Assembly (NCBI GenBank): GCA_902524245.1
Contig: CABZCN010000002.1
Coordinates: forward strand, 1 to 64,000
Direction of reading: 5' to 3'
Source of the DNA: an uncultured Alphaproteobacteria bacterium
GTDB taxonomy: Bacteria; Pseudomonadota; Alphaproteobacteria; HIMB59
DNA length: 64,000 nucleotides
Part shown: in pieces, positions 48,746 through 56,946 of the stretch
How the letters are laid out: every line of letters starts with the position of its first letter
Numbering within the stretch: the stretch's first letter is position 1
Notes under the pieces: model-generated
What the model was told of the DNA's origin: nothing
Seen by the model: only the letters and a program-made list of their open reading frames with translations
Database searches by the model: none
Made by a program: the position numbers and the translations under genes

Positions 48746-49849
48746 ATGACCCACTTAATTGCTAAAAGTGCGAGACTTCGCTCTACTCCTTACACCAAAA
48801 GAATAGAGGAATATGGTGTTCAATCATACACAGTTTATAATCACATGCTTTTACCTGCATCTTTTAAAGGTATAGAGGAAGATAGTAGGCACCTAAAAAA
48901 TAATGTTCAACTTTGGGATGTATCTGGCGAGAGACAAGTTCAAATTCAAGGACCTGATGCAGCTAAACTTACACAATTAATAACGAGTAGAGATTTATCT
49001 GAGGCAAAAGATTATCTTTGCTATTACGCTCCAATTGTTGATAACAAAGGTAAAATTATTAATGATCCACTGATTATGAAAGTTGGTGAAAAAACATGGT
49101 GGCTATCAATAGCAGATACAGATGTACTTCTTTATGCAAAAGGAATTGCAATTGGTATGAACCTTGACGTTGAGATTACTGAACCCAATGTTAACATTCT
49201 TGCAGTTCAGGGACCAAAATCGTTTGAACTTATGTCAAGAGTGTTTAAAGACATAGATAAATTAAAATTTTTCAACTTCAAAAGATTTGATTTTCAAAAT
49301 CATAAATTTTTAATTGCAAGATCAGGTTGGTCCAAACAGGGTGGATTTGAAATTTATGTAGATCATGATGAAATCGGGCTAAATCTTTATGATACCCTTA
49401 TGTCTAAAGGTGAAGATTTGGATGTAAGACCAGGTTGTCCAAATTTAATTGAAAGGATAGAGGGTGGTTTATTATCTTTTGGAAATGATATGAATATGAA
49501 TGATACTCCACTTGAGTGTGGTTTGGGTTCTTTTGTTTCTTTCAATCCCAAAATAGATTATTTAGGAAAAGCTGAATTAGAAAAACAGCACAAAGAAGGA
49601 GTCAAGAGATCTTTAATTGGTTTAAAACTTAAACTCGATAAAATTGAAATTACAAAAGCGTTACCTTTAAAAATAGGTACTGACATAATAGGTGAGCTAA
49701 GAGCTGCATGCTTCAGTCCAGATTTTGGCTGTTGTCTTGGAATAGCTATGGTTCAAACCCAATATCAAAGTTTAGAAAAAAAACAGACACTTCTTGTTGA
49801 TGGCGAAGAAGTTGAGTCTGTAATGACGAACCTCCCCTTCAAGAAATAA
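48746..49849 (+). CDS. dmdA: Dimethylsulfoniopropionate demethylase (DmdA)
   Basis: LIAKSARLRSTPYTKRIEEYGVQSYTVYNHMLLPASFKGIEEDSRHLKNNVQLWDVSGERQVQIQGPDAAKLTQLITSRDLS...LIARSGWSKQGGFEIYV...RPGCPNLIERIEGGLLSFGNDM closely resembles SAR11/Roseobacter DmdA as recalled. Confidence 0.9.
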   Translation: MTHLIAKSARLRSTPYTKRIEEYGVQSYTVYNHMLLPASFKGIEEDSRHLKNNVQLWDVSGERQVQIQGPDAAKLTQLITSRDLSEAKDYLCYYAPIVDNKGKIINDPLIMKVGEKTWWLSIADTDVLLYAKGIAIGMNLDVEITEPNVNILAVQGPKSFELMSRVFKDIDKLKFFNFKRFDFQNHKFLIARSGWSKQGGFEIYVDHDEIGLNLYDTLMSKGEDLDVRPGCPNLIERIEGGLLSFGNDMNMNDTPLECGLGSFVSFNPKIDYLGKAELEKQHKEGVKRSLIGLKLKLDKIEITKALPLKIGTDIIGELRAACFSPDFGCCLGIAMVQTQYQSLEKKQTLLVDGEEVESVMTNLPFKK

Positions 49850-49887
49850 TAATTGCTTTTTTAAACTAAAAGTTTAAATAGTCTCGG

Positions 49888-51141
49888 GTGTTAAATATCG
49901 TTTATAGTTCTTGGGCTCTATTTACAGGTTTTGGATTAATTATGCTTGCACACTCTTTGCAAGGAACCTTGTTAAATATTAATGCCGTATTATTTAATTT
50001 TTCCGATTTTGAAATTGGATATGTCTTTACAGGTTATTTTATAGGTTATTTAGCAAGCTCATATATTTGTCCAAAAATTATCAAAGATGTAGGACATATA
50101 AGAGTATTTGCGGCATTCGCATCCATTGCATCCATTACAATTTTATTTCATTGGATCTATGTTCAACCTTATTTTTGGTTTTTTTTAAGATTCCTCACAG
50201 GGTTTTCATTGGCAGCAATATATATAGTTTGTGAAAGTTGGCTAAATGATCGTGCTGATAATAGAACAAGGGGGAAGCTCATAGGATTTTACATGGTGAT
50301 ATTATACTTCTCAACTAGTGGGGGTGGTTTGCTAATAAATCTAAAAGAGACTACTGAGGCACACTTATATATTTTAACATCTTTATTAATTTCTTTTGCT
50401 TTAGTTCCAATTTTGCTTACTAAAAAATCAGCACCAGAATTTTCTACACCTAAGTTCATATCTTTAAAAGATCTATATAAAAATTCTCCCATGTCTTTTA
50501 TAGGTTCCTTTGGTATTGGTATGATATATGGAGCATCATTTGGATTAATTGCAGTCTTTGGAGCTAAGTTAGGCTTAAGTATTTTTCAAATTTCTATACT
50601 TGTTTTTATAAATACTTTCATTGGAGCTTTATTTCAGTATCCGGTTGGTAAACTATCGGATACATTTGATAGAAGAATAATTTTACTGACATTAAATATC
50701 ATTGCTTTGGTTTCATCTATTTGTGTAATTATTTTCGGATCTATTTCATTTAATATTCTTTTATTATTTGTTGGAATACATTCAGCTGTATCTCTTCCTT
50801 ACTATGCAGTTGTTATTTCTCATCTAAATGATTTTTTAGAAAAGGATGAGGTTGTCTCTGCTAGCTCAACTCTGACATTAGTTAATGCATTAGGTTTAGT
50901 TTTAGGGCCAATTATCGTCTCTGGATTTATGTCTTATTTTGATGCCTATGGATTGTTTTATTATTGTGCAATAGTTTATGTTTTTCTGGCACTATTTACC
51001 TATCAAAGAGTAAGAGTTGGAAGAACTAGTGAAATTTATGATGAGAATACACCATCAATGATTGTGCCTCGCACAGCTTCCGCAATAGGAATGCAAACTG
51101 CTTCTGAACAAATGATTAGTAAAATTGATGAAAAAGAGTAA
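49888..51141 (+). CDS. MFS transporter (YcaD-like)
   Basis: 12-TM; FTGYFIGYLASSYICPKIIKDVGHIRVFAAFASIAS; ESWLNDRADNRTRGKLIGFYMVILY. Confidence 0.87.
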   Translation: MLNIVYSSWALFTGFGLIMLAHSLQGTLLNINAVLFNFSDFEIGYVFTGYFIGYLASSYICPKIIKDVGHIRVFAAFASIASITILFHWIYVQPYFWFFLRFLTGFSLAAIYIVCESWLNDRADNRTRGKLIGFYMVILYFSTSGGGLLINLKETTEAHLYILTSLLISFALVPILLTKKSAPEFSTPKFISLKDLYKNSPMSFIGSFGIGMIYGASFGLIAVFGAKLGLSIFQISILVFINTFIGALFQYPVGKLSDTFDRRIILLTLNIIALVSSICVIIFGSISFNILLLFVGIHSAVSLPYYAVVISHLNDFLEKDEVVSASSTLTLVNALGLVLGPIIVSGFMSYFDAYGLFYYCAIVYVFLALFTYQRVRVGRTSEIYDENTPSMIVPRTASAIGMQTASEQMISKIDEKE

Positions 51142-51149
51142 TTTTTTAA

Positions 51150-51614
51150 TTGATGGATTTCGAAGCCAAGATAGCTGAATTGGGTCTTTTAATACCAAAA
51201 CCTGCAAAGCCCGCAGGGAGTTATAAACCCTGCATTATTGTTGATAATATTGCATATATATCTGGTCAAGGCCCATTACTTGAGGATGGGTCTTTTGCAA
51301 AAGGAAAAGTTGGGGCTGATGTTGATTTAGAGACAGCTCAAAATCACGCTAAGCTATGTGGATTAGCTATCTTATCTGCTTTAAAAAATGAAATAGGATC
51401 AATTAATAAAGTAGACCAATTAATAAAACTGACAGGTTTTGTAAATTGTATTGAGAGCTTCACACAGCAGCCTTTAGTAATCAATGGTTGTTCAAATATG
51501 ATGAAAGATATTTTTGGCGAGACTGGTGTTCATGCTCGAGCTGCAGTAGGAGTTAATTCTTTGCCTCTAGGTTTTACAGTAGAAATTGAGGCAATGTTTA
51601 AAATCAAGAGTTAA
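51150..51614 (+). CDS. RidA/YjgF-family protein
   Basis: CIIVDNIAYISGQGPLLEDGSFAKGKVGADVDLETAQNHAKLCGLAILSALKNEIGSINKV; GVHARAAVGVNSLPLGFTVEIEAMF. Confidence 0.93.
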   Translation: MMDFEAKIAELGLLIPKPAKPAGSYKPCIIVDNIAYISGQGPLLEDGSFAKGKVGADVDLETAQNHAKLCGLAILSALKNEIGSINKVDQLIKLTGFVNCIESFTQQPLVINGCSNMMKDIFGETGVHARAAVGVNSLPLGFTVEIEAMFKIKS

Positions 51615-51679
51615 TTTCTTAATTGACAATTAATTAAATTTAGCAAAATATTAATTTATTAATGCTTGGAGTTTGAATT

Positions 51680-52804
51680 ATGGATTTTCATTTTGAAAAC
51701 AATACTATTAAGATAATCCATCAAAATAAGACATTTCATTTGCATCCCATTTGGTTAAGAGAAAGACTACCGGGTGAAAAGTATTTTGATTTAGATACTA
51801 ATCAAAGATTATATGAGCCATCCTCTATTGACTTAAAGTTGAAAATTGAAAATTGTAAATTAACAGATAACAAACTTGATGTTGAATTTAATGATGGGGC
51901 ACAAGGTCAATATCTTTTAGATGATCTTTTGATCGAAATGGATGAAGAAAAAAATAAAAGAGGGCCCTTACCAAAAAGAATTTTATGGAATTCTCAACTA
52001 GAAGATTTACCTGAAGCTATTTTTGAAGTAGATATGGTTGAACAAGAATCTATGTATAATCTTCTTATAGATTTTTATAAATATGGATTTGTTATAATTA
52101 AAAATGTACCAACTGAGAGTAAGTATATTTTAAAATTTGTAAATTCAATCGGCCCAGTTAAGGTCACAAATTTTGGAGAATTTTTTGATGTAATGTCTAA
52201 ACCAAATCCAAATGACTTAGCCTATAAGCCTATTGCATTACCGCCACATACTGATAACCCTTACAGAAAACCAGAAGCACCAGGGATACAGTTTTTGCAT
52301 TGTTTAAAAAATGAAGTGAGTGGTGGTTTTTCTACTCTTGTTGATGGTTTTTCAGTTGCAGAATATATCAAATTAAATGAGCCAGAAGCATTTGAGTCTT
52401 TGACCAAAACAAATTTACGTTACCGATTTCAAGATAAAGATATAATTTTAGAAAATTGGGGAGAGTTAATTGAATTAGACAAGGATGGCGACTATAAGCA
52501 AGTCAGGTATAGTACTAGAGTTGATTACGTGCCACCTTTAGAAAATGAAAAGTTAGGGAGTTTTTACAAAGCGAGAAAATTATTAGGAGATTTATACACT
52601 TCATCTGACTTCGAGATAAAATTTAAGCTCTCACCAGGAGATGTCATGATGTTTGATAACCACAGACTTCTCCATGGAAGAACCTCTTATGACTCGAGTG
52701 AGGGAGCTAGACATTTACAAGGTTGTTATCTAGAATTTGATTCAACTGATGGAAAATTGAGACATTTACATGAAAAATATCATCTAAGTGAGACAAATTT
52801 ATGA
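51680..52804 (+). CDS. Gamma-butyrobetaine hydroxylase-family Fe(II)/2OG dioxygenase (TmpA-like candidate)
   Basis: HPIWLRERLPGEKYFDLDTNQRLYEP (N-terminal DUF971-like), YGFVIIKNVPTE, LPPHTDNPYRKPEAPGIQFLHCLKNEVSGGFSTLVDGF, LSPGDVMMFDNHRLLHGRTSYD. Confidence 0.9.
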   Translation: MDFHFENNTIKIIHQNKTFHLHPIWLRERLPGEKYFDLDTNQRLYEPSSIDLKLKIENCKLTDNKLDVEFNDGAQGQYLLDDLLIEMDEEKNKRGPLPKRILWNSQLEDLPEAIFEVDMVEQESMYNLLIDFYKYGFVIIKNVPTESKYILKFVNSIGPVKVTNFGEFFDVMSKPNPNDLAYKPIALPPHTDNPYRKPEAPGIQFLHCLKNEVSGGFSTLVDGFSVAEYIKLNEPEAFESLTKTNLRYRFQDKDIILENWGELIELDKDGDYKQVRYSTRVDYVPPLENEKLGSFYKARKLLGDLYTSSDFEIKFKLSPGDVMMFDNHRLLHGRTSYDSSEGARHLQGCYLEFDSTDGKLRHLHEKYHLSETNL

Positions 52805-53406
52805 CTGAGAAAAATGTAAAATTTAAACATATGAAAGATGGAGATAAAGAAGATTATCTATTGCTCCAAAAATATGAGGAAAAGTATGTTTCTTTGACAT
52901 ATGAAAGAATAATAGAAGAACTTACAAGACAAGGAAAAAATACTATGGAGGGTTACAAGATAACAAGATTAGATCATGGTCTACAATCAGCTACTAGAGC
53001 TTATAATGATGGAGCTGACATTGATTGGATTGTTGGTGCCTTACTTCATGATATTGGAGATGGGCTTGCCCCTCAAAATCACGATAGGTTTTCTGCTGAA
53101 GTTGTAAGACCTTATGTAAGAGATGAAATAACATGGGTGATTGAACATCATGGAATTTTTCAAATGATTTACTATGCTCATCATTATGGATGGGATAAAA
53201 ATGCTAGAGATAAATTTAAAGATAATATTTATTTCCAAACTTGCTCAGATTTCTGTGAAAGATGGGATCAAAAATCTTTTGATCCCGAATATAAAAATAA
53301 AGATCTAGATTTTTTTAAACCCTTGATTAAAGAGGTATTTAGCAGACCTCCCTACAAAGATGAATACATCAAAAAAAATGAAGTTTTAGGTTTACCAAAA
53401 GTTTAA
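52801..53406 (+). CDS. HD-domain protein of the PhnZ/TmpB-like mixed-valent diiron oxygenase type (candidate)
   Basis: EGYKITRLDHGLQSATRAYNDGADIDWIVGALLHDIGDGLAPQNHDRFSAEVVRPYV...IEHHGIF...CSDFCERWDQKSFDP; 4-nt overlap (ATGA) with upstream dioxygenase. Confidence 0.8.
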   Translation: MTEKNVKFKHMKDGDKEDYLLLQKYEEKYVSLTYERIIEELTRQGKNTMEGYKITRLDHGLQSATRAYNDGADIDWIVGALLHDIGDGLAPQNHDRFSAEVVRPYVRDEITWVIEHHGIFQMIYYAHHYGWDKNARDKFKDNIYFQTCSDFCERWDQKSFDPEYKNKDLDFFKPLIKEVFSRPPYKDEYIKKNEVLGLPKV

Positions 53407-53446
53407 ATCTATAAATCTAGATAATTTAAAGTAAGTATATATTGTC

Positions 53447-53971
53447 ATGAGAATTTTCTTGATAACTTTGAGTATTTTACTCACAAGCATAGGGAGCATT
53501 ATGGCGAAAAACTTATATAACTTTAGTATTCAAGATATTGATGGAAATACAGTTAATCTTGATAAATTTAAAGGTAAACCCATTCTTCTTGTTAATACGG
53601 CTAGTAGATGTGGTTTCACAAAACAATACGCTAATCTATCCAATCTTCATCGTGAGTATTTTGAAAAGAATTTAGTAATTATTGGAACTCCTTCTAATAG
53701 TTTTCATCAAGAGCTGAGTAATAATGAGGAAGTTAAAGAATTTTGTTTAGTTAATTATGAAACAAAATTTATTATATCAGAAATTATTAGTGTTGTTGGT
53801 GAAAATGCCCATCCGATATACAGTTGGATGACATCAGAGTATAACGAAACTCCAAAATGGAATTTTTATAAGTATCTCTTTGATGGAGAGGGTCAATTAG
53901 TTAAAAGTTGGTCCTCTATGACCAAACCTGACAGTTCGAAAATTACAAGTTTAATTGATGAGTTAATATAG
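53447..53971 (+). CDS. Glutathione peroxidase
   Basis: YNFSIQDIDGNTVNLDKFKGKPILLVNTASRCGFTKQYANLSNLH; WNFYKYLFDGEGQLVKSWSSMTKP; N-terminal signal-like sequence. Confidence 0.95.
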   Translation: MRIFLITLSILLTSIGSIMAKNLYNFSIQDIDGNTVNLDKFKGKPILLVNTASRCGFTKQYANLSNLHREYFEKNLVIIGTPSNSFHQELSNNEEVKEFCLVNYETKFIISEIISVVGENAHPIYSWMTSEYNETPKWNFYKYLFDGEGQLVKSWSSMTKPDSSKITSLIDELI

Positions 53972-54001
53972 AAAAAGGGGCACATAATGTGCCCCTTTTT
54001 T
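53972..54001. terminator. Bidirectional rho-independent terminator
   Basis: AAAAAGGGGCACATAATGTGCCCCTTTTTT between convergent gpx (+) and amt (-). Confidence 0.93.
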
Positions 54002-54020
54002 AGGAGTACTATAAATAGAA

Positions 54021-55301
54021 TTATTTAAATTCTGGGTAAGCGACTGTTGTTAATTCAGCACTATCTAAACCAGAAGCTTCAGTCTCTTCTGACACTCTTA
54101 AGCCTACAGTTCCTTTTAGAATATAAAAGAATACGCCACTTAAAGGTACAACTAAGACAGCTGCAGCAACAATTCCTATTAATTGCACTAGGAAATCTCC
54201 GCTACCAAAAATACCTACGGCCAGTGTTCCCCAGATACCTGCAACTAAGTGTGCTGATATTGCTCCGACAACATCATCGATTTTCATTTTGTCGAGCATT
54301 GGGATAGCGATAGTACAAAGAATACCACCTATTGCACCAACAATCATAGATAAAAAGTGGTTGCTTAAATCTGGACCTGCAGTAATAGCAACAAGACCTG
54401 CTATAGCACCATTCAATGCAATAGATAGATCAATTTTTTTATACAATAGCTGTGATAAAATAATTGCAGCCACAACACCGCCACATGCAGCAATATTTGT
54501 GTTTACAACAACAATTGACATTGCAGAAGCATCGGCGGCACTACCAAGTGCTAGTTGAGATCCACCGTTAAATCCAAACCATCCAAACCAAAGGATGAAG
54601 GTACCGAGACATGCTAGAGGCATGTTTGCACCAGCAATTGGAGAAATCTTTCCATCTGCGCCATATTTTCCAGCTCTAGGACCAAGAATTAAACAGCCAG
54701 TTAAAGCTGCCCATCCGCCGACTGAGTGAACAATAGTAGATCCAGCAAAATCAGAAAAGCCCATTTCTGTAAGCCATCCACCGCCCCAGGTCCAAGAACC
54801 ATAGATTGGGTAAATAATTCCTGTCATAAATGCTGCAAATATCATGAATGGCCATACTTTAATTCTTTCAGCACATGCTCCAGATACAATTGAAATTGCT
54901 GTAGCACAGAAAACCATTTGGAAGAACCAATCTGAGGCTAAAGAGTAGCCACCCTCTTCTGTTGCAACTGTTAAATCATCAGCGGTATCATAAAAAGCAC
55001 CACCTAATGAACCTATCCAACCTGAAACATCTACATACATTAAACTGTAACCGATTAAATAAAACATTATTCCTGCAATTGAGTATAAAGCTATATTTTT
55101 TAATAAAATTGCTGATGTGTTTTTTTTACGAACAAATCCAGCTTCTAACATGGCAAAACCTAATGCCATGAACATCACTAAGACTCCACTAAAAACAAAT
55201 AAAAATGTATTAAATACAAAGGCTGTTTCAGCAGATACTTCCGCACTTGCAACTCCAGAGAAAAGCAAAGTAGGGATTAAGAAAGTTAATATTTTTTTCA
55301 T
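54021..55301 (-). CDS. amt: Ammonium transporter (Amt family)
   Basis: VLVMFMALGFAMLEAGFVRKKNTSAILLKNI...AGSTIVHSVGGWAALTGCLILGPRAGKYG...LGTFILWFGWFGFNGGS. Confidence 0.97.
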   Translation of the reverse strand: MKKILTFLIPTLLFSGVASAEVSAETAFVFNTFLFVFSGVLVMFMALGFAMLEAGFVRKKNTSAILLKNIALYSIAGIMFYLIGYSLMYVDVSGWIGSLGGAFYDTADDLTVATEEGGYSLASDWFFQMVFCATAISIVSGACAERIKVWPFMIFAAFMTGIIYPIYGSWTWGGGWLTEMGFSDFAGSTIVHSVGGWAALTGCLILGPRAGKYGADGKISPIAGANMPLACLGTFILWFGWFGFNGGSQLALGSAADASAMSIVVVNTNIAACGGVVAAIILSQLLYKKIDLSIALNGAIAGLVAITAGPDLSNHFLSMIVGAIGGILCTIAIPMLDKMKIDDVVGAISAHLVAGIWGTLAVGIFGSGDFLVQLIGIVAAAVLVVPLSGVFFYILKGTVGLRVSEETEASGLDSAELTTVAYPEFK

Positions 55302-55310
55302 TGGATCTCC

Positions 55311-55652
55311 TTATTTAATTGCCTCAGCGCCTCGTTCTCCTGTACGTATTCGGACAACTTCTTGCACTTCAGTTACAAAAATTTTTCCATCTCCAATTTT
55401 TCCTGATTTTACTGCTTCAGAAATTGTTGTGATGACTTTTTCGACGTCTGCAGAATCTACTAAAACCTCTGCTCGAGATTTAGGAAGAAAATGTACCTCA
55501 TATTCTGCGCCTCGGTACAGTTCGGTATGACCCTTCTGGCGCCCATATCCTTTAGCCTCAACAATAGTTAAACCTTGGATGTCCACACCTGTGAGTGCTT
55601 GTCTCAAAGCTTCAACTTTATCGGGCTTGATAATTGCTGTTATTAGTTTCAT
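55311..55652 (-). CDS. glnK: PII nitrogen regulatory protein GlnK/GlnB
   Basis: MKLITAIIKPDKVEALRQALTGVDIQGLTIVEAKGYGRQKGHTELYRGAEYEVHFLPKSRAEVLV with T-loop YRGAEY. Confidence 0.97.
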   Translation of the reverse strand: MKLITAIIKPDKVEALRQALTGVDIQGLTIVEAKGYGRQKGHTELYRGAEYEVHFLPKSRAEVLVDSADVEKVITTISEAVKSGKIGDGKIFVTEVQEVVRIRTGERGAEAIK

Positions 55653-55861
55653 AAATACCTCTCTTATTTTTGAGTTGAGAAACTTATAAATACTGAATCA
55701 AAAAAAAAATAATGCTAAGAAGTTAATGAAACTATGCAACTTGTGAATATCCCAGATTGTCCAATAAAATCAGTCATATTGGTAAAAAAACATCAATAAA
55801 TATGATTAAAATAATTAAATGAGCAGACTAAATCTTAAATCAATAAGCAAGTGTTTGTGAC

Positions 55862-56416
55862 TTAAAGAGGATTCTTCCAATCAACTTTATAAATTGCTTC
55901 ATTCCTTCTAAGATTAGGCAATGTAAACGGACCATCATAAGTAGCTTTAATTGCGGGTCCAATTACTTCAATATTATCAGTAATTAAATCACTTTTTAAA
56001 ACATCTCGGTGTTTATAAAAATTTTTATCTGAAGCAAAACCAGAATATCTAATTACTGCAAAATAACCTGGCTTAATTGAAGAAATTTTTACTGAATTAT
56101 CTGATGGTAAAGGTATTTCATTTGGTTTGTATTTACTTGGTAAATAAAATTGCATAACGTACTCGTTTTCAATTTGAGTAACATTCACTGGTGTGGTCAT
56201 TGAAATTTTTTCGCTTTGTTTATTATTGCCAGAAATATAATTAAAAAGTTTTCGAAATCCATTATTTTGATTAGTGTATTGGGTTTGAACTACTAGACGC
56301 TCCTCATAAAATCTAATTTCATACTTATCAGTCTGATGAACTACTTTATAAGGCGATTCATTATAGGCCATCAAGTCTTGTACCACGAGTAATGTAAATA
56401 GTAAGTATTTAATCAT
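55862..56416 (-). CDS. SOUL-family heme-binding protein
   Basis: YKVVHQTDKYEIRFYEERLVVQTQYTNQNNGFRKLFNYISGNNKQSEKISMTTPVNV. Confidence 0.88.
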   Translation of the reverse strand: MIKYLLFTLLVVQDLMAYNESPYKVVHQTDKYEIRFYEERLVVQTQYTNQNNGFRKLFNYISGNNKQSEKISMTTPVNVTQIENEYVMQFYLPSKYKPNEIPLPSDNSVKISSIKPGYFAVIRYSGFASDKNFYKHRDVLKSDLITDNIEVIGPAIKATYDGPFTLPNLRRNEAIYKVDWKNPL

Positions 56417-56942
56417 TTAAAATTTGCGTTTCTTTATCAGAGACTCCCCATAATCTGTCATCTATGGGTATCCATCCTTTAATAGAGGATTTATTGCCCT
56501 CAGCTATACTTACTTTCACCATTGTTTCTTTTACCTCTAACAAGTTTACAATTTTTGGTGCAAGTATTACTCCTTTTTGAATAGTCATCCAAGACTCAGG
56601 GACATAAGATTTCAATGCATACAACTCAATATCCTTTAGTATTAGCAAGGTTCTTTTTTTAGATAACTGATTGTGAGCGATCCAACCTTGTATTCCATTA
56701 AATAATTCAATGCGGTACCAGTCTGTATAAGAACTCCAACTATTTCTAAACTCTTCAATAACCTTTACAGGCATATTCTCCTCTGTAAGGAGAAACTTCT
56801 CAGTTTGTTTATTCAAATCTTGATTTTCTGGATAGTGACGTAGCCAAGACTCATCATGGGCAAGAGATTTATAATATGGAATATGTTTATCAGAATATGC
56901 AGTTAATGGGAGTACCAGAAACAAAAGCACTAACCTGATCAT
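56409..56942 (-). CDS. SH3-domain periplasmic protein
   Basis: Signal-like N-term MIRLVLLFLVLPLTAYS; PVKVIEEFRNSWSSYTDWYRIELFNGIQGWIAHNQLSKKRT SH3b pattern. Confidence 0.75.
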   Translation of the reverse strand: MIRLVLLFLVLPLTAYSDKHIPYYKSLAHDESWLRHYPENQDLNKQTEKFLLTEENMPVKVIEEFRNSWSSYTDWYRIELFNGIQGWIAHNQLSKKRTLLILKDIELYALKSYVPESWMTIQKGVILAPKIVNLLEVKETMVKVSIAEGNKSSIKGWIPIDDRLWGVSDKETQILND

Positions 56943-56946
56943 TAAT

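Noticed and set aside
52801-53406. Calling the HD protein PhnZ (2-AEP pathway)
   Set aside because: Its partner is a gamma-butyrobetaine-hydroxylase-type enzyme rather than a PhnY*-type phytanoyl-CoA-dioxygenase-like protein, so TmpB-like is a better fit; left as a hypothesis.
54047-55530. Plus-strand ORFs antisense to amt and glnK
   Set aside because: Fully overlap high-confidence Amt/GlnK genes and show no protein-family signature.
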